From: an uncultured Sphingobacteriales bacterium
Lineage (GTDB): Bacteria; Bacteroidota; Bacteroidia; Chitinophagales; Chitinophagaceae
Reading direction: 5' to 3'
Assembly: GCA_946479435.1 (NCBI GenBank)
Contig: CAMLFX010000020.1
Span: 1 to 39,254 of the forward strand
Length of the DNA stretch: 39,254 nucleotides
Below, piece by piece: positions 33,559-39,254 of this stretch. The translations under genes were made by a program, and so were the position numbers. Below the pieces are notes generated by a model that worked only from the letters and a program-made list of their open reading frames with translations, searched no databases and had not been told where the DNA came from. How positions within the stretch are numbered: position 1 is the stretch's first letter; each line of letters begins with the position of its first letter.

Positions 33559-34236
33559 TTACAGGGTTATTGTTTCGCCAATATTAGGCAATATCAACTC
33601 TTTACCCGCATTATTAAAAGCTTCTTTCGCTTTGTTATGATCTATTTTAATAGGGGGAAACGTATCGAAGTGGACACCTATTACCTTATTGCATTTTATA
33701 AAGTCTGCAGCTATTACAGCATCCTCAGCATTCATGGTGAAGTTACCACCAATAGGCATAATAGCGAAATTGAGCTTTGCGTAGCGAGGTACCAGCTGCA
33801 TATCCATCGTAAGGCAGGTATCGCCGGTAAAGTAAAAATCGCCTTCTTTGTTCTTTATGATAAAGCCCCCGGGGTTGCCTCCATAAGTGCCATTGGGCAG
33901 GCTACTACTGTGTGCAGCAGGTACAAAGCGTACATCGCCAAACTCAAAGGTATAAGGGCCAAAGTTCATGCCATGTGTTTTTGGGCATCCTTGTTTCTCG
34001 GCCCATGTGGCTATTTCAGCAGCACAAATAATGGTAGCACCGGTACGTTTCGCGATGCCTACCAAATCACCCACATGGTCGCCATGCCCATGCGACACCA
34101 GAATATAGTCGGCTTCAATACTGTTTATATCAATATCCTTAGCCAATTCATTTCCTGTAATGAAAGGGTCAAATAACAGTTTTTTGCCACCTGTTTCTAT
34201 AGCAAAGCAGGAATGCCCGTAAAACGTAAACTTCAT
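33559..34236 (-). CDS. UPF0173 metal-dependent hydrolase
   Basis: A metallo-beta-lactamase-fold protein of 225 residues. It begins MKFTFYGHSCF, and the metal-binding HGHGDH lies at 49-54 in SHGHGDHVGD. Further ligands are visible in PAAHSSSLP, FTGDTCL and VIGVHFDTFP. The size and order match the UPF0173/YtkL family, whose physiological substrate is not known. First gene of a unit with parA and parB. A TAATTTTG -7 element is 39 bases upstream of its ATG. Confidence 0.92.
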   Translation of the reverse strand: MKFTFYGHSCFAIETGGKKLLFDPFITGNELAKDIDINSIEADYILVSHGHGDHVGDLVGIAKRTGATIICAAEIATWAEKQGCPKTHGMNFGPYTFEFGDVRFVPAAHSSSLPNGTYGGNPGGFIIKNKEGDFYFTGDTCLTMDMQLVPRYAKLNFAIMPIGGNFTMNAEDAVIAADFIKCNKVIGVHFDTFPPIKIDHNKAKEAFNNAGKELILPNIGETITL

Positions 34237-34274
34237 CTAATTATTAAAATTTTAAGCAGGTGTAGGATATACTA

Positions 34275-34282
34275 CAAAATTA
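34275..34282 (-). promoter_or_regulatory. Possible -7 element of the UPF0173-parA-parB unit
   Basis: Minus strand TAATTTTG, an exact TAnnTTTG match, with a leader of about 32 nt. The -33 box is unclear: the nearest TTG lies 26 bp away. AACGT repeats follow upstream at 34282, 34290 and 34310. Confidence 0.35.
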
Positions 34283-34435
34283 ACGTCTGAACGTGACATT
34301 TTTACGCTCAACGTACAAGATGTGGATAATATAAAATCTTAAATTATAGCTGTATTTCGTATTGTGTTTTTAAGTATATTATAATGCCAATCGGGTATTA
34401 GATATTGATTATATACCCCCTGTTGCAAAAGCCTG

Positions 34436-34443
34436 TACATTTG
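34436..34443 (+). promoter_or_regulatory. Probable -7 element of the FMN reductase gene
   Basis: TACATTTG, an exact -7 consensus, giving transcription from about 34450 and an 18-nt leader to the ATG at 34468. There is no clear -33 box. Confidence 0.4.
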
Positions 34444-34467
34444 CGCATTATCTTTTTTGGGTTTTTG

Positions 34468-34968
34468 ATGATCACGATAATATCCGGTACGAACAGGAAA
34501 GACAGCATGACACTTAAAGTAGCTGAGGTTTATAAAAACCTTATAGCTACAACCACCAGTAACGTGCATTTAATATCGCTGGAAGATATGAATGTTTGGG
34601 AACGCAGCAGCGATATGGAAGAGCTGGAGAAGAACTACCTCATACCATCGGAAAAATTTGTATTTGTAATGCCGGAATATAATGGCAGCTTTCCGGGTAT
34701 TTTGAAAACCATGCTCGATAATTCGGATATAAAAAAATGCTGGTGGTACAAAAAAGCAATGATGGTGGGCGTAGCAGATGGCAGGGCCGGCAACCTGCGT
34801 GGTATGGAGCATATGACCAATATACTGCACTACCTGAAAATGCATGTGTTTTACGATAAGATACCGCTTAGCCGTATAAATGAAGAGATAAATGATAGAG
34901 GAGAGGTGCTGAAACCTGCAACAGCATTGGTTATAAAAAAACAAATAGAAGAATTCCTGAAATTTTAA
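34468..34968 (+). CDS. NAD(P)H-dependent FMN reductase-like flavoprotein
   Basis: A flavodoxin-fold protein of the NADPH-dependent FMN reductase family. I start at MITIISGTNRKDSMT; the frame runs 21 codons further upstream, but those codons would precede the conserved first strand and include the promoter element. At 166 residues it shows the phosphate-binding loop SGTNRKDS (6-13), and the PEYNGSFPG loop (about 69-77) that covers the flavin. The second half is divergent, so its electron acceptor cannot be predicted. The metallophosphoesterase gene starts 12 bases after its stop, which suggests co-transcription. Confidence 0.85.
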   Translation: MITIISGTNRKDSMTLKVAEVYKNLIATTTSNVHLISLEDMNVWERSSDMEELEKNYLIPSEKFVFVMPEYNGSFPGILKTMLDNSDIKKCWWYKKAMMVGVADGRAGNLRGMEHMTNILHYLKMHVFYDKIPLSRINEEINDRGEVLKPATALVIKKQIEEFLKF

Positions 34969-34980
34969 TTGTACCCGGTT

Positions 34981-36225
34981 ATGTTGTTACGGCTTGTAAT
35001 CTTTCTTTTAATCATCGGCTTCGCAGAATACTACAGCTATATTGTTGTACGTTCTGCTTTAAGAACATTGCCTCCCGGTGGCAGAAGAATTGTTTTAACA
35101 CTATATGTATTGCTTTCCATTACTACCTGGGTAGGTATGCTGCTGTTCAGGCAAATAAACTGGGCGGGCATACCGCACATGATCCGCAATATTTATATAG
35201 CTTTTACAATAGGTTTCCTGCTTGGTAAAGTAATCATACTACTGGTAATGCTAGGTGACGAAGTAAGGCGCTTTGTGGTTTGGGTAGCCCATAAAATACA
35301 GCCTGCTGCACCGGCAACCGCAGCAGCAGGTGAGGTCATCAGCAGATCGGTATTCTTATCCAGGCTGGCATTGATACTGGGTGGTACTATCTTGGGCACT
35401 TTTCTTTATGGGATAACCAACAGATACAGGTATAGAGTGCATAGAATACAATTAAAATTCCCCGATCTGCCTGCCGCATTTAAGGGAATGCGTATTGTGC
35501 AAATATCAGACATACATTCGGGTAGCTTTGATAACAGGAAAGCAGTGGAACACGGAGCGCAAATGGTGATAGATGAAAAGCCCGACCTGTTACTTTTTAC
35601 CGGCGACCTGGTAAATAACAAAGCAGACGAGATACAGCCTTATACCGATGTTTTTTCGAAGTTGACAGCCCCTCTTGGGGTTTACTCAACATTGGGCAAC
35701 CACGACTATGGTGATTATGTAACATGGCCATCGAAAGAAGCTAAGATTAAAAACCTTGACTGGCTAAAAGCCACCCATGCTAAAATGGGCTGGAGACTGC
35801 TGATGAATGAGCATGTGGTATTGGAAAGAGGGGGCGATAAAATAGCTTTGGTAGGTATTGAGAACTGGGGCGCTAAAGCAGGATTTCCGAAATATGGCGA
35901 TATGAAAGCGGCTTATGCGGGGCTGCCTGAAAAGCAAATACCTTTTAAAATATTATTGTCGCACGATCCTTCGCATTGGGATGCACAGGTACGGCCCGAA
36001 TATTCGGATATACAGCTTACATTAAGTGGCCACACCCATGGTATGCAGATGGGTATAGAGATTCCCGGCTTTAAGTGGAGTCCATCGCAATATATATATA
36101 AAGAATGGGCTGGCCTGTACCGTGAGGGCAAGCAATACCTGTATGTGAACCGCGGGTTTGGTTTCCTAGGTTACCCCGGCAGATTGGGTATATTGCCTGA
36201 GATAACGGTTATTGACCTAGTGTAA
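34981..36225 (+). CDS. Membrane-anchored metallophosphoesterase
   Basis: A calcineurin-like phosphoesterase behind a membrane domain, 414 residues. I use the ATG giving MLLRLVIFLL; a TTG four codons upstream directly follows the previous stop. The N-terminal half (about 1-145) has membrane segments near 2-20, 36-55, 70-92 and 124-145, after which the catalytic domain begins at about 168. Metal ligands are clear: SDIHSGSF (Asp177, His179), TGDLVNN (Asp209), GNHDYGDY (Asn240, His241), LSHDPSHWD and SGHTHGMQ. It resembles the YkuE/YaeI type, which in some bacteria acts on phospholipids or nucleotides. The substrate is unknown. Confidence 0.88.
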   Translation: MLLRLVIFLLIIGFAEYYSYIVVRSALRTLPPGGRRIVLTLYVLLSITTWVGMLLFRQINWAGIPHMIRNIYIAFTIGFLLGKVIILLVMLGDEVRRFVVWVAHKIQPAAPATAAAGEVISRSVFLSRLALILGGTILGTFLYGITNRYRYRVHRIQLKFPDLPAAFKGMRIVQISDIHSGSFDNRKAVEHGAQMVIDEKPDLLLFTGDLVNNKADEIQPYTDVFSKLTAPLGVYSTLGNHDYGDYVTWPSKEAKIKNLDWLKATHAKMGWRLLMNEHVVLERGGDKIALVGIENWGAKAGFPKYGDMKAAYAGLPEKQIPFKILLSHDPSHWDAQVRPEYSDIQLTLSGHTHGMQMGIEIPGFKWSPSQYIYKEWAGLYREGKQYLYVNRGFGFLGYPGRLGILPEITVIDLV

Positions 36226-36414
36226 CACCTTTTTCAGCAATTGGGCTACAACTTCGTTGCGTGGTTGTAAAAGATCGTTGGAAGCATCTTTCCAAGCTGT
36301 TTTCATTTCATGCATCAGTTCTATCAATTGCTCTGTATTATTTCCGGTCTTCACTTCCGATGCTGCTTTAGCTGTTTTAGGTTGAGATACTTTTATGTGT
36401 AAAGTTTTGCTCAT
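36217..36414 (-). CDS. Small helical protein of unknown function
   Basis: A 65-residue protein with no recognised family. It has a Lys/Thr-rich N-terminus (SKTLHIKVSQPKTAKAAS) and a strongly amphipathic helix-forming C-terminal half (TEQLIELMHEMKTAWKDASNDLL and QLLKKVLH). There is no signal peptide or membrane segment. Its coding region overlaps the end of the metallophosphoesterase gene by 9 bases, tail to tail. The composition is orderly and the frame uses an ATG start, so it looks real, but short genes like this are hard to confirm. A toxin-antitoxin role would be speculation because no partner is seen. Confidence 0.5.
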   Translation of the reverse strand: MSKTLHIKVSQPKTAKAASEVKTGNNTEQLIELMHEMKTAWKDASNDLLQPRNEVVAQLLKKVLH

Positions 36415-36555
36415 AGTTTTGAGAATAGATTTTAAGAATAAACGGCTAATAATATAGTTTATTGTATTGTATATGGTTTTTAAGAAAAATTGATATGGTA
36501 TAGTTTTTTAAAGTACGAATAAAAGCTCTTATATAAAAATTTTAATTGCGTTCAC

Positions 36556-37482
36556 ATGAAGACAATTGGCATTACAGGCGGCACAGGTTTTATAGGTACG
36601 CATCTTACCGAAGTGCTGAAAGCGGCTGGCTATCATGTGGTTATATTTACGCGCGACCCTGAACGGCATAAGAAAAAGCAGCATGTGCGCTATGCATACT
36701 GGTGCCCTGAAGAGAATAAATGCGACCTTACTTACCTTAAAAAACTGAATGCCGTTATTAACCTGGCGGGTGCCGGTATAGCAGATAAGAGATGGACAGA
36801 TAAACGTAAAAAAGAAATAGTAGAGAGCAGGGTGGTGGGTACCAGGTTTCTTATTGAACAACTGAAGCAATACGCACCCGATTGTAATACGTTGGTCTCT
36901 GCATCGGCTATTGGCTACTATGGTGCAGATAAAAATGGTGTTGCCAGGTTTACGGAAGATGATGCACCGGCTAGCGATTTTTTGGCTAAAACCTGTGTAA
37001 AATGGGAGCACGAAGCTGAGAAAGCCGCTAAAGATATGCGCACCGTTATTCTAAGGTTTGGTGTTGTATTAGGTAAGGATGGAGGCATGTATAAAGAATT
37101 TGCAAAACCTATGAACCTGGGTGCAAAGCCTGTATTGGGCCCGGGCACCCAAGTGGTAAGCTGGATACAAGTAGAGGACCTTGCTAAACTAATTGCTACC
37201 ACAGTAGATAAAGAAAATATGAGGGGTGTGTATAATGCCGTTGCGCCGCAATCTGTAACCCATGAAACTTTAGTAAGAACTATAGCAAAAGAAAAAGGAG
37301 GTATTAAAATACCGATACCTATACCTTCTTTTGCACTAAAGTTAGCCTTAGGCGAATTGAGTGAAGAAGTATTAAAAAGCTGTACAGTCAGCGCGCAAAA
37401 AGTAATAGATGCTGGCTTTCATTTTAAGTACCCCACTATAGGCGAGGCTATAAGTGCTATAGTACACGCAACACACCGGTAA
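36556..37482 (+). CDS. TIGR01777-family NAD-dependent epimerase-like protein
   Basis: An extended short-chain dehydrogenase-fold protein of 308 residues. The nucleotide loop GGTGFIG is at about 8-14. The family motifs INLAGAGIAD (near 69-78) and SASAIGYYG (near 116-124) with the Tyr-x-x-x-Lys replacement region follow, and the C-terminal DUF1731-like segment (about 255-305, ALKLALGELSEEVLKSCTVSAQKVIDAGF) is intact. Members are often called cell-division inhibitor SulA homologues, which is a misleading name: they have no relation to E. coli SulA. The true substrate is unknown. It ends 1 base from the convergent gene. Confidence 0.92.
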   Translation: MKTIGITGGTGFIGTHLTEVLKAAGYHVVIFTRDPERHKKKQHVRYAYWCPEENKCDLTYLKKLNAVINLAGAGIADKRWTDKRKKEIVESRVVGTRFLIEQLKQYAPDCNTLVSASAIGYYGADKNGVARFTEDDAPASDFLAKTCVKWEHEAEKAAKDMRTVILRFGVVLGKDGGMYKEFAKPMNLGAKPVLGPGTQVVSWIQVEDLAKLIATTVDKENMRGVYNAVAPQSVTHETLVRTIAKEKGGIKIPIPIPSFALKLALGELSEEVLKSCTVSAQKVIDAGFHFKYPTIGEAISAIVHATHR

Positions 37483-37483
37483 T

Positions 37484-38692
37484 CTATTTATAAGCATAAT
37501 CGCTTAGGTAAGCATAATTATCAGTAAGGGTACCATCCTCGCAAATAGTTGCACGCTTTATAATGTCTGAGTTTCCGGCTAACAACTCCGAAAGAATAAA
37601 TTTCTCGAAATGCGAGCCGAAGTATTGGGATGCATCGCGCGGAAGCTCATTGGGTAAATTGTCAACCGCCATTACATCAATTATATTGCGGTCGTTTTGG
37701 AAAGGGGCTTCCTTTTCACCTGTTTTCCTGTTGACGCCATAAACAGGGTTGGCAATAGTAGAGGCTCCAAGGTTGATAGGAACTGACCCATCTATATCGC
37801 AGGTAATATCAGATATAACACTTGGGCGCCAATCATTACGTTGTATGTCCTGTTTTTCAAAAAGCCTGGCAATATTAGTATCCCAATATATTCCGTTCAT
37901 TAAAATATCGGTTTGAGGGATATAGGTAGAGAACAGGCATTTATAAGCTTGTGGATTAGCATGAAAATCATCTCGTGAAAAGGTATCATTATCCTTACGC
38001 GCGTATAGTACGTTTCCTTTCAGATGTGTGTAAACAGGGTAATCGTACTGGTGGGTAAGAAAATCTTCAGGTTCTACTGATTCAATATCAAAATGAGTCA
38101 TTACCTCTAAAATGCCAGCAGCTACTTTACCTGAGCCTGTCATTACGATCTTTATATTAGGCAATTTCACCTGTTCGTACGACATGCGTAATGATTCGTA
38201 ATCTTTTACTTCATGTGCTGTGGGTAAACTAAACAGATCAAATTTCTTACCATAAGTTAGCAAGCCATTGTGTGCACCAACAATACCGGCGTATAAGCCA
38301 AAGCCTAATATACGCTGCTCATCGCTATGTGTGAGGCATTCGTAGTCAATCATCCTGATGCGCTTTTCAATAAGTGTCTGCATCAAATGTTGGTTGTAGG
38401 GCTGTTTCTTTTTTGTGTGCGAAAAGAAGAAGTAGGTTTTACCTTCTATTAAGCGGTCAGCAGGTACTTCTTTTATACCTATTAATACGTTACAGCTACT
38501 AAGATCTTCCGTCATCTCTATTCCCTCTGACAGATAGTCTGCATTGCTATAACACCTGTCGGGCGAAGGTTCCACACTGATCTTTACATTGGGATAGGCC
38601 TGCATGATATGTGCGCATTGCTTAGGCGTAAGCGCAACGCGTGTATCGGGAGGGTTCTTTCGTTCGCGTATCAGGCCAATATGTAGCATCAA
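37484..38692 (-). CDS. Saccharopine/alanine-dehydrogenase-like oxidoreductase
   Basis: A 402-residue protein of the AlaDH/PNT-saccharopine dehydrogenase class. The N-terminal domain (IGLIRERKNPPDTRVALTP) contains the conserved Arg and Lys pattern of the lysine-ketoglutarate reductase / saccharopine dehydrogenase (lysine-forming) group. It continues with FFFSHTKKKQ and IDYECLTH. A Rossmann segment VMTGSGKVAAG is near 183-193, and the CDIDGSVPINLGASTIANPVYG block matches eukaryotic LYS1 and AASS. It probably works in lysine metabolism, either saccharopine formation or breakdown, but direction cannot be deduced. A partner saccharopine reductase is not adjacent. The second Met, one codon in, is an alternative start. 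Confidence 0.85.
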   Translation of the reverse strand: MMLHIGLIRERKNPPDTRVALTPKQCAHIMQAYPNVKISVEPSPDRCYSNADYLSEGIEMTEDLSSCNVLIGIKEVPADRLIEGKTYFFFSHTKKKQPYNQHLMQTLIEKRIRMIDYECLTHSDEQRILGFGLYAGIVGAHNGLLTYGKKFDLFSLPTAHEVKDYESLRMSYEQVKLPNIKIVMTGSGKVAAGILEVMTHFDIESVEPEDFLTHQYDYPVYTHLKGNVLYARKDNDTFSRDDFHANPQAYKCLFSTYIPQTDILMNGIYWDTNIARLFEKQDIQRNDWRPSVISDITCDIDGSVPINLGASTIANPVYGVNRKTGEKEAPFQNDRNIIDVMAVDNLPNELPRDASQYFGSHFEKFILSELLAGNSDIIKRATICEDGTLTDNYAYLSDYAYK

Positions 38693-38788
38693 AGTATATT
38701 TTGAGCCGTAAAGATAACGCTAGCATTTCTTCTTTGGATATTATGAAAACTATACATGATTGAGTGAGCATATTTTTAGGAAATACTA

Positions 38789-38819
38789 TTGTTCATTAAG
38801 CAAAGAATAAATACATTTG
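38789..38819 (+). promoter_or_regulatory. Promoter of tRNA-Leu
   Basis: TTG at 38789-38791, a 20-bp spacer and TACATTTG at 38812-38819. Both match the Bacteroidota consensus. Transcription should start near 38826, leaving a 5' leader of about 35 nt. Confidence 0.65.
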
Positions 38820-38832
38820 CATCCCCTCCCAA

Positions 38833-38851
38833 AAAGAGCTGAATGCTCTTT
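38833..38851. promoter_or_regulatory. Hairpin in the tRNA-Leu 5' leader
   Basis: 7-bp stem AAAGAGC/GCTCTTT (38833-38839 and 38845-38851) with a 5-nt loop, 9 bases before the mature tRNA. On the opposite strand it is followed by five Ts, so it could also stop antisense transcripts. Confidence 0.5.
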
Positions 38852-38860
38852 AAAGGTTTT

Positions 38861-38944
38861 GCCCAGATGGCGGAATTGGTAGACGCGCTAGACTCAAAAT
38901 CTGGTTTTCGCAAGGGAGTGCAGGTTCGATTCCTGTTCTGGGCA
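38861..38944 (+). tRNA. tRNA-Leu (anticodon CAA)
   Basis: The 7-bp acceptor stem GCCCAGA/TCTGGGC pairs perfectly (38861-38867 and 38937-38943), with A at the discriminator position. The D arm reads TGGCGGAATTGGTAGACGC. The anticodon stem CTAGA/TCTGG encloses the loop CTCAAAA, giving anticodon CAA for codon UUG. A long variable arm (typical of Leu) and T-arm GGTTCGATTCC follow. CCA is not encoded. It has its own promoter and terminator, and the 3' end is a typical integration target. Confidence 0.95.
38920..38944 (+). other. Candidate attachment site (tRNA 3' end)
   Basis: The T arm and acceptor end of tRNA-Leu are the usual core of integrase att sites, and an integrase-like gene begins 250 bases downstream. 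The matching direct repeat would lie beyond this window, so this is inference from position. Confidence 0.3.
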
Positions 38945-38968
38945 CTTTGACCATTGTCAAAACGATAC

Positions 38969-39002
38969 AAAGCCTGTAAATTCAACATTTGCAGGCTTTT
39001 TT
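38969..39002 (+). terminator. Intrinsic terminator of tRNA-Leu
   Basis: 13-bp stem with one G-U pair (AAAGCCTGTAAAT at 38969-38981, ATTTGCAGGCTTT at 38987-38999), 5-nt loop, and six Ts running through the end. Confidence 0.85.
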
Positions 39003-39054
39003 CATTAGTTCAAATCATCAAAATTTACAGAATTACTTAAAATCTGCTAGCGTC

Positions 39055-39094
39055 ATTCGTGGCACTTTTCTTTTTTGAGAAAAGACGCACGAAT
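39055..39094. repeat. 40-bp interrupted inverted repeat
   Basis: Outer arms ATTCGTG (39055-39061) and CACGAAT (39088-39094), inner arms CTTTTCT (39065-39071) and AGAAAAG (39078-39084), with a 3-base mismatch bubble between them and a 6-nt loop. It lies between the tRNA terminator and the integrase-like gene and could be an arm-type recombinase site. Confidence 0.6.
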
Positions 39095-39120
39095 TATTAT
39101 CTAAATGATTGATAGTTAAC

Positions 39121-39139
39121 ATGTAAGTCACACTTACAT
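39121..39139. repeat. 8-bp inverted repeat upstream of the integrase-like gene
   Basis: ATGTAAGT (39121-39128) and ACTTACAT (39132-39139) with a 3-nt spacer CAC. The symmetry and the position 54 bases before the ATG suggest an operator or a recombinase arm site. Confidence 0.5.
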
Positions 39140-39192
39140 CTTGTTTAAGAACTTGAGTATTTCCAATTTTATTAACCTTAAAGATTAATGTT

Positions 39193-39254
39193 ATGTTGGA
39201 AAAAAGCTTAGGGCTGCTATTCTTCTTGAAGCAACCCAAAAATCAGTGTGATGA
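39193..39254 (+). CDS. Start of a probable tyrosine-type site-specific integrase (truncated by window end)
   Basis: Only 20 codons and 2 bases are visible: MLEKSLGLLFFLKQPKN, then QCD. This resembles the first strand of the arm DNA-binding domain at the N-terminus of Bacteroidota tyrosine recombinases of mobile elements, which typically read like MLEKxxGLLFFLKKPKN. The position, about 250 bases after a tRNA 3' end and pointing away from it, fits an integrase at the end of an integrated element. The identification rests on a short stretch, so other genes are possible. No Shine-Dalgarno or clear promoter was seen; inverted repeats lie upstream. Confidence 0.55.
   Translation, partial: MLEKSLGLLFFLKQPKNQCD

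Noticed and set aside
39033..39239. 68-codon minus-strand frame opposite the integrase-like start
   Set aside because: No family likeness, crosses the inverted repeats, and conflicts with the plus-strand integrase-like start.

Overview
The window is a stretch of chromosome from a member of the Bacteroidota, most likely the Chitinophagaceae or a close relative (inference from gene content, not a database result). Supporting signs are a type IX secretion (T9SS) type A sorting tail on a secreted fibronectin-III protein, a TonB-dependent receptor with a carboxypeptidase-like N-terminal domain, a Bacteroidota-style TonB, a HU/SPOR membrane protein, and promoters of the TTTG-N19-TAnnTTTG type instead of -35/-10 boxes. 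Nearly all of it is core-genome housekeeping. The exception is the right edge, which looks like the start of an integrated mobile element.

Layout. 1-2.1 kb: 3' end of proline dehydrogenase (+), facing an eno-divIC/ftsB pair (-). 2.2-3.8 kb: T9SS cargo with FN3 domains (-). 4-7.7 kb: two lipoyl E2 acyltransferases, the sucB type and the branched-chain/pyruvate type (both -), flanking mgtC-like (+) and crcB (-). 7.8-11.5 kb: lptD (-) diverging from an N-acetylmuramoyl-L-alanine amidase (+). 11.6-16.1 kb: EGF-like lipoprotein, an unknown two-TM protein, prfC, an AT-rich 497-bp gap holding an unusual inverted repeat, and two unknown genes. 16.2-20.5 kb: leucine dehydrogenase (-) diverging from a receiver-CRP fusion regulator (+), then tonB and trhO (-). 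20.6-22.9 kb: small secreted protein (+), pspC-like and nnr NAD(P)HX repair enzyme (-).

23-31.2 kb is the most coherent cluster. It has four tightly spaced plus-strand genes behind a near-perfect Bacteroidota promoter: a TonB-dependent receptor, a 1026-residue TPR protein, a 577-residue beta-barrel with a lysine-rich N-terminus, and a HU-SPOR inner-membrane protein that likely binds peptidoglycan. Together they touch outer membrane, periplasm, cell wall and inner membrane, and may form one envelope assembly (inference). 31.2-34.2 kb (-): a UPF0173 hydrolase, parA, parB and a YkgJ-like Cys-cluster protein. 34.4-38.7 kb: FMN reductase, membrane metallophosphoesterase, a 65-residue protein, a TIGR01777 epimerase and a saccharopine/alanine-dehydrogenase-like enzyme.

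38.8-39.25 kb: tRNA-Leu(CAA) with its own promoter and terminator, a cluster of inverted repeats, and the first 20 codons of what looks like a tyrosine site-specific integrase. That is the arrangement expected at the end of an island integrated in a tRNA gene. Two themes recur. Six of nine convergent gene pairs abut or overlap at their stop codons with no terminator between them. Two intrinsic terminators lie at or just before the start of the next gene (crcB and the ykgJ-like gene).
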